64,000 bases of DNA, taken from the NCBI GenBank assembly GCA_022457065.1, contig JAJGBQ010000005.1, positions 2,294,001-2,358,000 on the forward strand, given 5' to 3'. Numbering within the stretch: the first letter of the stretch is position 1; every line of letters begins with the position of its first letter. The notes under the pieces were generated by a model. The model searched no databases. It had not been told where the DNA came from and saw nothing but the letters and a program-made list of their open reading frames with translations. This DNA is from Curvularia sp. ZM96. Its lineage: Eukaryota; Ascomycota; Dothideomycetes; Pleosporales; Pleosporaceae. This document shows, piece by piece, positions 31,541-42,520 of the stretch. The position numbers and the translations under genes are program-made.

Positions 31541-33859
31541 ATGGCTGCAGCGCGTCGACACCCTTCCATGCAGATTTTTCACGACCCTGTGCAGCCTCAC
31601 CACGCCCACCTCGCCGCTGATCCCGCCCACGCCTTGGATCCACGCTATCTCGACTCGCTAGCCTCCATCACCGACGTGTCCAACACCGCCAACACCCTTC
31701 TCGCACCGCCCATTCCCTACACCGCCAAACCCTCGCCCCGCAAGACCCGCCAAGTCTCCAGTTCCCCTCCCCCTAGTGCTCTCGTCCAAAGGGGCCTCGA
31801 CACGGTTAAGATACCGCCGCCCCAGGAGCAACGCTTCCGCACCGACGCGCCTGCAAAGAAGCACCAGCTCGCCCACGAGCAGCACGCCCAACCAATGGCG
31901 GGCCACCTCCAGTACTGGCCCAGCCATGCCTCCTCCCACATGGACAAGGAGAACGCCTACTATGCCGGTCACGTCTTGTCCACCATGCCGCCAGCAGAAC
32001 CACCACTCAAGCACGCGCCAAAGCAGCCCATGATGGGTGCCGCCGCTCCCCTGCGAGACCGGACCAACTTCAACTCCACTCCCGCCACCACAAACTCCAC
32101 CAAGAAGCAGAAGATTGTCAAAGACATCAAGACCGACGAAGTCGATGGGCCATTACCGGAACCCGACCAGATGCCCGCCGTCGAAGACGACGGAAACAAG
32201 CCCTCCTACAGCTACGCCATGCTCATTGGCATGGCCATTCTGCGCGCACCAAACCGCCGATTGACCCTTGCCCAAATATACAAGTGGATTTCAGACACAT
32301 TCGCCTTTTATCGCAACTCACAAGAGACGGGATGGCAGAACAGCATCCGCCACAATCTCAGCCTGAGCAAGTCATTCTCTAAGCAAGAGCGACCCAAGGA
32401 TGACCCAGGAAAGGGCCACTATTGGGTCATTAACGCTGGCTTCGAGAAGCAGTATCACAAGGTCAAGCCCGTCCGCCGACCAGCCCAGCCAGAGTCTTTT
32501 GCTCCAGTCTACACAAGCGATCTTCCCCGCCCTTCTCCAACTACCACGACTAGCTTTCCACCGTTGAGCTCGGCCAAGGGTTTTGACTCGAGCAAATATC
32601 CCGACGAAAACGACCTGCCTTCTTCGGAAGCTACTATTCCATGCTCGGATCCTGCTGCACACGACGGACAGGATCCGCTAAGCATGCCACCGCCTCGCCA
32701 AATTCCTTCCTCGCCTCCACCCGCTGACATTCACTCGTCACCGCCTCCTCCAGTTTCACGGTCGCGTTCGGTTCGCGAGGACACGCCACCACGTGCTCCA
32801 CGCTTCCCGTCACATAGCCGTTCCGGTGGACGAAAACGCAAGTTCAACGGCCTTGGTGACAGCGGCTACTACTCATCCATTGAATCATCGGCCATCAAGG
32901 GCAACCCGGCCGGACCACTGCTCACTTCCGAAGCCGATGTCGATCGTCCGAGCCTCAAACGCGGACGTGCTGAGGAAGAGATTGCTCGTATCCGTGGTTC
33001 GTCTTATGATTCTCCTACCAAAACCAGGTCCCACATGAAGCAAGCGGGCAATACTCACTTGATCTCGTCGCCGCTCCGCCAAGGCGATAAGATTCGTGAC
33101 CCTCTAACCCCTGCTATCGTGTTCAAGCGCCCCGCCTTGCCGCCTGCTTCAGCCTCTCCCAACACCAACCTACGCAACCACCGCAACAAGATGCGCGAGC
33201 TCGTCGGTGGCTCGCCAGACAAGAGCCTAGCCATGTGGGTCGACTCTTCGTTTATCGACAGCAAGAACTGGAGCCCGGCTGTGAACATCCCGAATGACGA
33301 ACACGTCAATCTCGTTGGTCATGGTTTCGAGACCACCTTTGACATCTTTGGTGACTTTGGCTATAATGAGAGCCCTCTCAAGCGCTCCGCCAAACGCCCT
33401 CACCTTGAACGCGCCGTCACTACCAGCGGTATTCTTGCCGACATTACCGGTTCCAAGACCAACTCACCCACACCCAACTGGAAGATGGCTTCCTCTTTCC
33501 TCAACATTCCTGACCTGTCGCCCGTCAAGAACATGTCGCCTATCAAGGCTCCCATGCTAAAACCTCCTATGGGTACTCCGACCGCTAGATCCGCTCGTTC
33601 CAGCACAAGCAAGGAGAACGGTCACCGCGGTCTGACCCCTCCTCAGTCGTTTCATGGGCCTGCAAAGTCAGTGTCCCAACAGCAAGACGATGATGATATC
33701 TTCCATCTCCTGCACAGCGACGAGTCGGAGCCTGGCATTGACCTGCTCCAAGGCTTCGAGAAGATTGGAGCCAGACAATTGGCTGTTGCTCCCAATGGAT
33801 CCCCCCAAAAGAAGGGGCCCAGACCCGGCTTGGCTCGTAGCTCAACAACTCGTTTTTGA
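31541..33859 (+). CDS. forkhead (winged-helix) transcription factor
   Basis: 772 aa, single exon. The ATG at 31541 was chosen; the frame before it has no ATG. The forkhead domain is at about 219-307: NKPSYSYAMLIGMAILRAPNRRLTLAQIYKWISDTF, recognition helix WQNSIRHNLSLSKSF (about 265-279), and wing KGHYWVINAGFEKQY. The flanks are Pro/Ser-rich with many SP/TP dipeptides (possible CDK sites), such as SPLKRSAKR and LSPVKNMSPIKAP. No FHA domain is visible, so it is nearer the HCM1/Sep1 type than Fkh2; that assignment is tentative. Such factors control cell-cycle and septation genes. Unusually, a 772-residue fungal factor here has no intron. Confidence 0.92.
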   Translation: MAAARRHPSMQIFHDPVQPHHAHLAADPAHALDPRYLDSLASITDVSNTANTLLAPPIPYTAKPSPRKTRQVSSSPPPSALVQRGLDTVKIPPPQEQRFRTDAPAKKHQLAHEQHAQPMAGHLQYWPSHASSHMDKENAYYAGHVLSTMPPAEPPLKHAPKQPMMGAAAPLRDRTNFNSTPATTNSTKKQKIVKDIKTDEVDGPLPEPDQMPAVEDDGNKPSYSYAMLIGMAILRAPNRRLTLAQIYKWISDTFAFYRNSQETGWQNSIRHNLSLSKSFSKQERPKDDPGKGHYWVINAGFEKQYHKVKPVRRPAQPESFAPVYTSDLPRPSPTTTTSFPPLSSAKGFDSSKYPDENDLPSSEATIPCSDPAAHDGQDPLSMPPPRQIPSSPPPADIHSSPPPPVSRSRSVREDTPPRAPRFPSHSRSGGRKRKFNGLGDSGYYSSIESSAIKGNPAGPLLTSEADVDRPSLKRGRAEEEIARIRGSSYDSPTKTRSHMKQAGNTHLISSPLRQGDKIRDPLTPAIVFKRPALPPASASPNTNLRNHRNKMRELVGGSPDKSLAMWVDSSFIDSKNWSPAVNIPNDEHVNLVGHGFETTFDIFGDFGYNESPLKRSAKRPHLERAVTTSGILADITGSKTNSPTPNWKMASSFLNIPDLSPVKNMSPIKAPMLKPPMGTPTARSARSSTSKENGHRGLTPPQSFHGPAKSVSQQQDDDDIFHLLHSDESEPGIDLLQGFEKIGARQLAVAPNGSPQKKGPRPGLARSSTTRF

Positions 33860-34538
33860 GCGACCAGCTTCAAGCCGCTATAACTGGCTTTTTTGTTTCA
33901 CACCTTCGCCTTTGATACGCCACGTCTGGATATCAACCCTAGAACCCGGGTACCTTTTTCTTCGCCATTCTCGATACCCCTCACCTTGCGACTACATTTT
34001 TTAGCTCTTACCCCGCGGCCTTTTATAGTGTAGTCGCTCAGATAATCACTTTGGCTACTCTTTGGATGGTCCATCCACGACCATCCTTACCTCACGACGT
34101 AACGACAAACGATACCCACGAAAGCAACGGCTATCCCTTCTACTATTGGCGTCTAATTCAGCATACATCCTCATCCAGGAAGGCGTTGAAGGCCTAACAG
34201 GTCACTGTTGGCGTAGCTTGACTACGTCTGATACTGGTGTCTACAAAGGTGTTTTAGGGTTCCTTGTTTTTTTGCAAGCGAGTGCATACACGCGTAATGA
34301 TATATATTATTTGAAGATGGGCAGTGGACACGTCGACAGGGGGAGATGACGACGACAGCGTTGAGTGGTCATTGCTACATGGCTTAATGATGAAATGTGG
34401 ACGATAACATGCATGTCTGAACGTAGCGAACTGTATAGTCTCTTGCTCAGCGAAAAATCAATCATGTTTTCTTCAATCTTAGTCCTCTTTGGCTGCTGAG
34501 TGTGATGTACATGTGCAAAGATGTTTTGTAAAGCTAAT
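33860..34538. other. 3' region of the forkhead gene
   Basis: No gene seen up to the 5S rRNA gene. Confidence 0.45.
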
Positions 34539-34658
34539 ACATACGACCATAGGCAAAAGATGTGCTCTGGCTCTCGTCTGATCGCCTCACGATAAATCTT
34601 TGACCGGCGGGTTAGTAGTCAGGTGGGTGACCACTGGCGAATACCCGCTGTCGTATGT
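34539..34658 (+). rRNA. 5S rRNA gene (divergent type)
   Basis: Exactly 120 nt bounded by a perfect 9-bp helix I: ACATACGAC (34539-34547) with GTCGTATGT (34650-34658). It starts ACATACGACCATAGG and ends with GGTTAGTAGT..GGTGGGTGACCAC..GGCGAATACCCGCTG, the fungal 5S 3' half. Helix II pairs AAAGAT (34556-34561) with ATCTTT (34596-34601) plus GG/CC across a 2x2 loop. GCGGG (34607-34611) pairs with CCCGC (34644-34648). The loop region keeps TCTCGTCTGATC. The helix II sequence is unlike the common fungal GGGTGTGG/CCACACG but is still complementary. A T8 run at 34659-34668 is the Pol III terminator. Dispersed, sequence-diverse 5S genes are known from Neurospora. Confidence 0.88.
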
Positions 34659-35810
34659 CTTTTTTTTCTCGTTTATTTGTCTCTTAGGTGATGAGATGAA
34701 TTATGCATGTGTTCTTGTTTGCATCTTTAGTGGGACTTTGTTTTTAGTTCGTTCTTTGGTCAGGTTCAAGTCGGATATTATCGCATCTGACTGACTTCAA
34801 CGCCCTTCTTTTGAGTGCCCCTCTTTTTAAGGAAGAGAGACAAGTGCGAAGATCTCGTTTTAGCTGACTACATCATCTAACGTCATTCTTAGTCCTAGGT
34901 GAGAAAGTATCCTTACTCTCTATGTATATCTTTTCTTTCACAACATACACTTTTACTCTTTCTCTCCTTACACCCTTGTTAACTAACTACAACACTGCAT
35001 ATGCAGGGCCGTTTTCTTTCTCATTACTTCTTTCTGCACTCTTTGCTTTGTTTTGCATAACTGACTCGCTCGTGGTTATTCCTTTTTTTTTTGCGAAGTG
35101 ACGTGGTGGATGGGTGGGTGGGTGTTCTGTACAGCGAGCTAGACTAGCATACCTGGTCTTTTGGGCCTGCAAGTGGAAAAGAGAAGTAAGTTCACGTACT
35201 CCCGCTATACCGTCAAGTATGCAGGGGGGGGAGGGCGTTGACGAATTGGGTGAGGGGAAGCGAAGGTAGTAGTAGCGCAAATAAGTGGATTGTGGATTGG
35301 TACTTCTTTTGCTATAAGATGCTACACATGTTTGCATCAATCTCTTCTATAGATGGGCAGGCTTGATATTTTTGCTGAGGTCCGATGTGGGGGGAGAGTG
35401 CTGCGTTGCGTTGGATAGGTACATGTTTGATCAGACGGAATTTATCACTGCACATGAAAGACAAACCGAAGAGACTATTAGAAGTGAGTCGTAGAACTCT
35501 TTTTTTTTTCATCGATTTCTTATCCCGGAGGAAAGTTATTGGATTCATTATTCGTTGTCGCACATCAGGCGATAGTGTGTTGTTATGATACATAGGCGTT
35601 GCCCAAGACAACCATGTTCCTGCATGTATATGTACACCAACTTGCCAACATCGCACAAGTCCCTTTTATCTTTGTTGGGGCCGGATGATGCAAGCCATTA
35701 ACTTCCAGCGTCTTGGTGATTTTTTAAATAGAATGCTGCAATGACAAATAAGAAAGCTGGAATGCAGCCGTCGAGGCCGCCCTGCCAAGCATTCACGCGA
35801 GCCGGCGCGT
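34659..35810. other. intergenic region, no gene identified
   Basis: After the 5S terminator, AT-rich sequence with T runs and a G9 run near 35225. No domain-bearing frame. Confidence 0.4.
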
Positions 35811-36191
35811 CTAAAGGAGTAGCGCGCCCAGCGTGGATCCCACAAGATGCCAGAAGAGGATTGTGTATCGCGCAACCACAACGTGCTCTTTTTGTGCTAG
35901 GAAGGGCACGATGATGAAGAGGACGGCGGCTGTTGGTAGACTGGCGAGGATCGAGGTGCGCAACCCCCCAGCGAGCTGGGCCACTATAGCTGAACAGTGG
36001 TCATAAGGCACTATAGGTATGCAGCCGTCTGCACTGTAGAGGACGAGGAATTGGAAGATCGTCAGGAGGAGGGTCGCTGCTAATAATGCGTATTCGATGC
36101 GGGCGTAGCGGCGTTCGTCTTTGGTAGTCTCGTGGTTGGGCTCTGCAACGGGAAGCAGGGGTGTTTTCTCAGCGAACGTGGAATACATCAT
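35811..36191 (-). CDS. small membrane protein, three predicted TM segments
   Basis: 126 aa, single exon. I do not recognise the family. An acidic/basic N-terminus (about 30 residues) is followed by hydrophobic segments at about 34-53 (YALLAATLLLTIFQFLVLY), 78-98 (TSILASLPTAAVLFIIVPFLA) and 105-126 (ARYTILFWHLVGSTLGALLL), with two Cys in the first loop (DGC..YDHC). The last TM reaches the C-terminus. The hydrophobic pattern and codon use support a real gene; an extra exon cannot be excluded. Isolated in an otherwise sparse region. Confidence 0.6.
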   Translation of the reverse strand: MMYSTFAEKTPLLPVAEPNHETTKDERRYARIEYALLAATLLLTIFQFLVLYSADGCIPIVPYDHCSAIVAQLAGGLRTSILASLPTAAVLFIIVPFLAQKEHVVVARYTILFWHLVGSTLGALLL

Positions 36192-38500
36192 GACAAAAAG
36201 AAGATATGTTTGGATAGTGTTTTTTTCTGTTTTTGTTGTTTGATATTTCTGCGCGTGGGGAATGTCCAGATATTATATGCCATGCCATGCCATGGCTTGT
36301 CTTGTCATATCCACGCGTTTTGGCCAAGTATAAACAGGCATATTTAGATTCCTTGTCTTGGAACTGGGCCGATGAAACAACCGGAGCCTATTGTCCGACA
36401 TGGCAATCTTGGCCCTCATCGCCTTCGCATGTGGATCCTTGTTTCGCGAAATCAGCGCTACCGAAACGTTATTTGAAGTGCAAATAGACGTATGCAGACT
36501 TGTGCTGCATACTTGCTAGTTTATGTCTCTACATGTGTGCAGCAGCCTCGTGGAACGAAGGGATGGCAGTCGTCTGCGATACAGCCCTGTCGTCACCGCC
36601 GCTTGGCTGACCTCATATCTGCTCGTGTAATTTCAAGTTATTGTCTTCCCGCATTTTATACCCACATTCATTTTGTTCCTCTGCCGGTAACCCCCAACTG
36701 CCGACGCGTCATAGGCTGGGGAAAAAGTGGTCAAGTAACGCTCGCTAACAACAGGGCCATTGTCTCGAACCTCTGCACCGAAACACGAGCTCAAAACACT
36801 CGAGCTGGTTTGCGCGATCAATGTTGTGCACGTCGCATTTGTAATTAGAAGATGCTAACTTAACAGCGCAACATACTTCAGGAGTTTGCGATACGTATTC
36901 AGAGGTTGTTTCCCCTCGCTTCTTTCTCGGCATTACCAAGACAACAATTCCCTTTTGGAACGCCACAGAGTGTTCTAAGATTACAACCAAGCCCATTCCG
37001 CTTCTTCGTTCTCTGTCTACTGTACAGCGCCCGATAACTGTGACTTTTTCAAACAACAAATAAAAGTAAGAATCGTGCCCACTCACCCATTCTCTCGTGA
37101 TCCAAACATCTCCAGCGCAACGCGTAGCCTCCTCACCAACGACTCGAAAACAAAGAAAGAAGGAAAAAAAGAATGGCGCTCAACGAGTCTGTATTCAGCA
37201 AAGGGTCCATTCTAGCACTGACCTGCTGTGGATGTTCTTCTTCGTTTCAGCCATCCGAATAAACGTAGAAAAAAACATATTGCTTTGCATGCTTCCCCGT
37301 CTAAACATCTGCAAACAAACCCTTTTCAGCCGCAGAACTGTAGTTCATGCCAGGCTTACGAGATGCTTTAGTCTCGATACTGGAAATATGCGCCTAAAAT
37401 CTAGACAATATTACTTCAGCAAGATAATACTGATGCTAACCTTGACACTCCGCCAATTCAAAATGTCGCACCACTCTAAGCTTCGCTGAACCATTGCTCC
37501 ACTTGCCAGCGCATCCTCCCAATGCAGATGGTGTGCGCGTAGGTGCTCTGCGTTGGAAGATGGTCTGGGGATCAGCGGTGGTTGGTGCGGAGGTTTGGGT
37601 AAGTGTACAAAGCTGTGGTTGTACGAGTGCACATGTGTACGGCGAAGAGTTCCCGCGAATCAGAAGGAAGTGACGTTGAAAAGCAAGTCGTCTCAAGACT
37701 TTTTTGTGGCGTGCAAACGGACCAAACGACGAAGTTGAATCGTAGAAGCTTCTGCGGACAAGTTAGAATAGATCGTTTGGTTCGTGGTCTTCTTTGCTTG
37801 GGAGAGGAAGTTTCGTTGCTTCTGTAACCCTATAGAAGTGCGCATTATCAGCCAATTCCCTTTCTCCTCATACACCTTCACAAAGAAGAACTTATCGTCT
37901 GGGAATCACACAAACGGTCCTTCTACCCTCCAGAAAAAACTCTTCGCTATTCACAATTCAGAATGCACTGTCACCGTCTCACACCGCAACCGCCCAGCCT
38001 CTCTCGCATGGATCCTCTTTACTAGATCTCAAAACTTGGACTCACGTGTTCTATGGTGGTCAGTCCTTGCAGCCAATGGTGTTGGGGCGTTAATCCCGAT
38101 TGTCATTAAAAGCAAAAACGAAAAATAACAGTCGAGTGAACTGTCCGTATTGAGACCGTGCATGAATATTGTTGTGACTGAGCAATTTCATACAAAGCAG
38201 GGCGGGTAGCAGCAGCTCCCTTTCGCTATCCTCACACCAAAATTCTGCGGACCAGCTTGTGTGCTCTTGCAAAGTACGTACGTAATGCATGTTTGAATTT
38301 GCGCATTGAGTAAAGGGAAAGGACACCTGAGGAATGCTTATCTTACCGTTCTCATGTACGGCTGCTTATTGTTGTTACTGACCTCACAACAGGACACCGA
38401 GTATTCGGTATTCTCAAAGGAGTTTCAACAACAGCAACGATAACCACCTCATCTCATAGTATCTCTTTTGAGTCGGGGAATACAATAACAGTTAGAGAGG
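36192..38500. other. 2.3-kb intergenic region, no gene identified
   Basis: AT-rich. A short GCCATGCCATGCCATGGC repeat lies near 36280-36297. No open frame shows a domain or plausible splice structure. Confidence 0.4.
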
Positions 38501-39547
38501 ATGACCTCTCTTTCCAAGTCAGCCCTTGTACAGACTAGGAATGATACAGCGACAAGACCAACGACGATTGGCAGTCTGCAATTAAAACCGACAGTCATTG
38601 CATCGTCCATAGGTCAGCTGTCAGGCTACAATGGCTCGCTCTCCACCACACCATCAACGCTGCTTTATCACACAAGCTTTTCAACACGGATAGCTTCTGT
38701 TACCCCTTCAGCAGCACCCACAACACTGCTTTCCTATACAAACCATTCGACATCAGCAGTCACCATATCTCCATCGACACACTTTGTGACCGTTCTCTAC
38801 ACAACAAAGACTTCAGAAACAAACCTCCCCTCTCCCACGTCGGATCTTACGCTCTTAGCAGACTCGCCCGTGCCTACCTTGGAACAAACCCATGCGATGT
38901 CACTGGAAACAAAAATAGGTCTAGCCTTGGTACCGCTCGCGGCGGGACTTTTCACTTGGGCCCTGGTTCTCTTTTGCCTGTGGCGAAAACGCAGGATGCA
39001 TGGAAAACACCACAAACTCGAGTCGCTACCGATGCCGCTGCCCGAGAAAACTCATTGCCAATCGCTGCCCTTGCTGAATGACAATATCAAGGGCGGCAGG
39101 ATCTTCACTGTGACCGCTTTTCATAGCTCCGACAATTGGGAGAGCGAAGCACAGGTGATTGGACAGGGCCCCAGGGAAGGCTTTCGCGAAGCAGCATCGG
39201 CAACACCACCGCCTGTACGCAGAGCACCATCAGGAAGACAAGCGGAAACTTGGAATCAGTGCTCGCCAATTCGTGAAGAGACCCCATCCCAACTCAGACA
39301 TAGCGACGCAACAAGGCGAAGCCTAGGAGCGGAAATTTCCGACTTATGGCCATCGCCGCCACCCACGGCTTGGGCTAGGCGCCAAGACCTCCTCAACCAG
39401 CTACCTTTGTCAAGGTTTGGTCGCGACATGACCAGGCCAAGGTCACCAAGGTCACCAAGGTCACCGCGTTTCGGTAGCCCAAAGTCACAGCGGGATGTGC
39501 GCGACATAAACAGGCCGTCGGTTGCTGAACACTGGCCCTTGCTATAG
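38501..39547 (+). CDS. Ser/Thr-rich single-pass membrane protein
   Basis: 348 aa, single exon. Residues 1-130 are very rich in Ser and Thr (probably O-glycosylated). One hydrophobic segment at about 138-161 (GLALVPLAAGLFTWALVLFCLW) is followed by a basic stop-transfer (RKRRMHGKHHK) and a cytoplasmic tail rich in Pro and Arg. This is the plan of fungal cell-wall sensor or mucin-like proteins (WSC/Mid2-like in layout, without a WSC domain). No N-terminal signal peptide is visible, and an in-frame stop lies 15 nt upstream of the ATG, so the TM may serve as a signal anchor or a 5' exon is missing. The tail contains three perfect 9-bp repeats (39439-39465) coding for RSP-type repeats. Confidence 0.68.
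   Translation: MTSLSKSALVQTRNDTATRPTTIGSLQLKPTVIASSIGQLSGYNGSLSTTPSTLLYHTSFSTRIASVTPSAAPTTLLSYTNHSTSAVTISPSTHFVTVLYTTKTSETNLPSPTSDLTLLADSPVPTLEQTHAMSLETKIGLALVPLAAGLFTWALVLFCLWRKRRMHGKHHKLESLPMPLPEKTHCQSLPLLNDNIKGGRIFTVTAFHSSDNWESEAQVIGQGPREGFREAASATPPPVRRAPSGRQAETWNQCSPIREETPSQLRHSDATRRSLGAEISDLWPSPPPTAWARRQDLLNQLPLSRFGRDMTRPRSPRSPRSPRFGSPKSQRDVRDINRPSVAEHWPLL
39439..39465 (+). repeat. three tandem 9-bp repeats in coding sequence
   Basis: AAGGTCACC repeated three times exactly; in frame it encodes RSP repeats in the cytoplasmic tail. Confidence 0.9.
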
Positions 39548-39989
39548 ATCATCTCTGAAGTGTTTCAGCGGGCTTCTTACTGGGCTATTTTTTTTTTTTA
39601 CGATTAGACAATCTTCTGAACAGTTCACTGGTTATACCCTATTTGTGTTGAGGCGTTCAGCAAGACCTTCACTTATGCACGTTGTCTGTAGTCATGTTAA
39701 TAACTAAATTCCTAATGGCATGGTCAATTGACACACCCTAATATACTTTCAATCTCCTTGCGCTCCTAAATGCAAATCAGGCATGGTGTCCTCGCGACTA
39801 GTGCTCAGATCAGCATACCAAGGCCTGGCGTCTACTGATGATGTCTTGCCCAGTAGCGTGCGCATCGACACGCAATTCCGGAGGTATCGATACTCGTAAT
39901 ATCTCTTGGTTGCGTTCAACCAATTCTCAAGGGTGCTTGCCGCTGTGTCTAGACATAGCCCTAGTGGTAACTCGAAATCTCGACGGCGC
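39548..39989. other. convergent intergenic region
   Basis: 3' ends of the membrane-protein gene and BUD31 face each other. A T-rich run lies at about 39588-39600. No gene; a minus-strand frame extending to 40072 is a shadow of BUD31 exon 2. Confidence 0.45.
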
Positions 39990-40491
39990 TCAATCGCTCG
40001 AAGCGCATCCTCGACAGCCGCAGTTGACGCATTGAATCTCCTGGTTTTCGTTGAGCTGATCTCTTGGAACACGGCATATGCAGGTAGACCGGAAGTTTGT
40101 TTCCTTAGTTTGGATACAACGCGTACAGCATAGCTAAGTTGTCGTCAGCTTGTGTTCCCTATGTGCGCGGACGCGAGTGACTCACCTTCTCGTAGCCTTG
40201 CTTCTTCCACTTGGCAATCAGCATAGCATCCGCGTATCCGTTCTTGAGTAGGTAATCGTAGAGTTGCTTGCTGATGGCCTCCTTCTCGTAGTATAGGTCA
40301 TAGATGTAGCGCGAACGCTGGTGGGTGATTTGGAAAATCGGCCATGTCATCTCGTACTTCTTTTTGCCCTCATGTGATGCGTTCTCGGCATCCTTCATCT
40401 TGGTCTGGAACTCGAGGAGCGTATCCTCGATATCTTCGAAGCCCTCAGGCGGAGCCTTGCGAGAGGCGCGTGCAGTGCGGACGGGAGGCAT
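39990..40491 (-). CDS. BUD31: pre-mRNA splicing factor BUD31 (G10)
   Basis: Two exons on the minus strand: 40491-40186 and 40133-39990, with a 52-nt intron (GTGAGT donor, phase 0), giving 149 aa. Exon 1 carries PPEGFEDIEDTLLEFQTKMKD, WPIFQITHQRSRYIYDLYY and AISKQLYDYLLKNGYADAMLIAKWKKQGYEK. Exon 2 carries the zinc-binding Cys-rich end: LCCTRCIQTKETNF, STCICRVPRDQL, and CVNCGCRGCASSD. This is the full G10 family pattern. BUD31 is a spliceosome component associated with the NTC complex. It is divergent from the complex I gene, 263 bp apart. Confidence 0.96.
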
Positions 40492-40754
40492 GGCTGAGTG
40501 ACGAACGGGTCGAGATGGAGATCAGGTATGATGTTGGACTCTTGTTGTGGATAGTTGCCTTCAGTTCTGGTACACGGACGGAGTGTCTTATATTATTGTA
40601 TTAGTGATGCTGTTCAAGTTGTCTGACAACTTTGCGAATGCGCCGCCAGTCAAATCCGCGCTAACGCCACGGCTTGGCATTCCACTCCACCCGAGCCGCA
40701 TCGTCACTGCAACTCCCGCTCTGGGACAACTTGGAGCTCCGCAACACCGTCAAA

Positions 40755-41470
40755 ATGGTCATCAACCCTACATACCTCGCTCAGCGCACGCGCTCATGTA
40801 AGTGGAGCATGCAGCTCAAACATTGGGGGATTCAAAGCTAATTCGGGCATAGCGGTCAACTGGACTGATGCGAAGAAGAGGGTCATTCACAGCTACCGGG
40901 ACTGGCTGCGGGCGGTACGCATAACCTTTAAATACCGGAGACGAAGAATTCAGGCCCTTAGAATTCGTTCACAACAAAACATTGTGTGGTGGCGGAACGA
41001 GATGCGAGCCGGGGACGCGTTACATCGGAGAGGGGGTGGCAGCAACGATATTACAAGCATGGGAGGCTGACAGGTATTATACAGGCTCCCGAGATCCAGA
41101 CCATGTATTCTCTCAACATGCCAGTATCCCAACTCCGGACGAAAATGCGGCAGGAATTCGAACGGCATAGATACGTCAATCAGCTGAGAACAGTTGACGT
41201 GCTGCTCTTCAATAGCCACCAAGAATTCCAAGTACGGCAAAAAACAAGCACAAGAAACAAGGAAATTGGGTAGAACTAATGTGTGTTTCAGGAAACGCTT
41301 AACTTCTGGAAGCAGCTGTCACATGTGCTCAAGTACTTCCGTACTGAAGAGGACCCCAAGGCACGACTGCCAAACAACTTCATCAACGGCTTCTTGGAAG
41401 TACGTATTCTATTACATTCCTGATATCGCATCTGCAGCATACTGACTCTTGCCTTCAGGGTCGCAACTGA
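40755..41470 (+). CDS. NADH:ubiquinone oxidoreductase LYR subunit (NDUFA6/B14)
   Basis: Five exons: 40755-40797, 40853-40914, 41085-41231, 41292-41399 and 41459-41470. Introns of 55, 170, 60 and 59 nt give 123 aa. The product reads VNWTDAKKRVIHSYRDWLRA (the LYR-type motif as SYR), APEIQTMYSLNMPVSQLRTKM, QEFERHRYVNQLRTVDVLLF, then ETLNFWKQLSHVLKYFR and LPNNFINGFLEGRN. This matches the mitochondrial complex I accessory subunit of the LYR family, which docks the acyl carrier protein (14.8-kDa subunit in Neurospora). The final exon codes only GRN and stop (12 nt). The long second intron is the least certain, though its ends follow GT..AG and the joined protein is as expected. Confidence 0.93.
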
Positions 41471-41623
41471 TTGGGCTATCGCTCCCTGAATTCGGGATTG
41501 AAAGAAGTTCAAGATGCGATGTAAATAGCCAAAGACAATACCATTTTCCTTCCGTTCGCCATTGATCCATGCTATCCGTGAACGCCAGAAATGCAATCAT
41601 ATCACAAACCCTCTGTTGCGGAT

Positions 41624-42174
41624 TTACTCCTCCATCTTGTTAACAAACTCGTCACGTGCAATAGTGAATTTCTTCTCAACAACATCGCACATGGCCATCA
41701 AATCCTCCAGGCCCTTTTCTAGCACAGTGTACACACTAACGCCATCTGAAATTAATTAGCTCTGCTCCCAAAACGTATCAGTCATGAGGCGTACCATAGG
41801 TCTGGATGCGCAAGTTCATCTTGGCCTCTGATGGATGGGGTATAGAGTAGCCGCAAAACTCGACATCGGGGCTTGAATGACATTAGCGATTGCTCGTACA
41901 CTTGCACGGTTTTCTCACTCACTTCTTGTGGATGATATATCGCAGCGCGTTGCCTAGCGTGTGATCCTCGCCATCAAACTGAAAAGATGCCGCCGTTTCT
42001 GTTGAGCCAGAAAGCTACAGGTAAAGTCAGACTCAGAGTTGCACATTTGGCGTTTACGTCTCAACTTACAACTCGGATCCTATCGCGATCCACGGCCGGA
42101 TCAATCTCCTCGTTGGTCTCGGAAGTAGGGTCCAAGATCTGGACTGGCGTAGTTTCTTGCGTCGCTCCAGGCAT
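41624..42174 (-). CDS. RPC19: DNA-directed RNA polymerases I and III subunit AC19
   Basis: Four exons on the minus strand: 42174-42070, 42014-41923, 41871-41795 and 41745-41624. Introns of 55, 51 and 49 nt give 131 aa. The acidic N-terminus (MPGATQETTPVQILDP...) precedes the RpoA/Rpb11-type dimerisation fold: FDGEDHTLGNALRYIIHKNPDVEFCGYSIPHPSE, then MNLRIQTYDGVSVYTVLEKGLEDLMAMCDVVEKKF. This is the AC19 pattern, the small alpha-like partner of AC40 in Pol I and Pol III. It is convergent with the complex I gene (153 bp) and divergent from HIS3 (346 bp). I saw no single-exon alternative, because each exon runs into stops. Confidence 0.95.
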
Positions 42175-42520
42175 GACTGTTGGTTGCTGTTATCGTTGCT
42201 TTGCGCGACTTGAAGATGGTGCCGGCACGTGTATGATGTTAATCCGAGGTGTTGGCTTGAGATAAGGCGCGACTTTCGCGATATCTCTGAAATTTTGGGG
42301 CGAGCGCGGACTTTGGTTCGGCGATGCGGTGGTTGGCCAGAACTTTTTTCCAGCCCTATATTGCTTGGCGGGCATGACGTGGGGCGTGGGGAAGGCAAGT
42401 CACCCCTCCAAAAGTCGGCCTAAACTTTTTGTGCAACCTCTCCTAGTCACTTTGAACCTTCAGTTGACATCCGGAATTTCCAAGTCATACCAATTCAAGG
42501 CTACCGATCCACCGCCCACC
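42175..42520. promoter_or_regulatory. bidirectional promoter RPC19 / HIS3
   Basis: 346 bp between the ATGs. It contains TGACGTGG (bZIP-like) near 42375 and two TGACT half-sites on the minus strand (near 42402 and 42446), which could serve the CPC1/GCN4 general amino-acid control of HIS3; the match is only partial. Confidence 0.35.

Noticed and set aside
39749..40072. Minus-strand frame of 107 residues.
   Set aside because: It overlaps BUD31 exon 2 in another frame; the spliced BUD31 frame gives the full conserved Cys-rich C-terminus.
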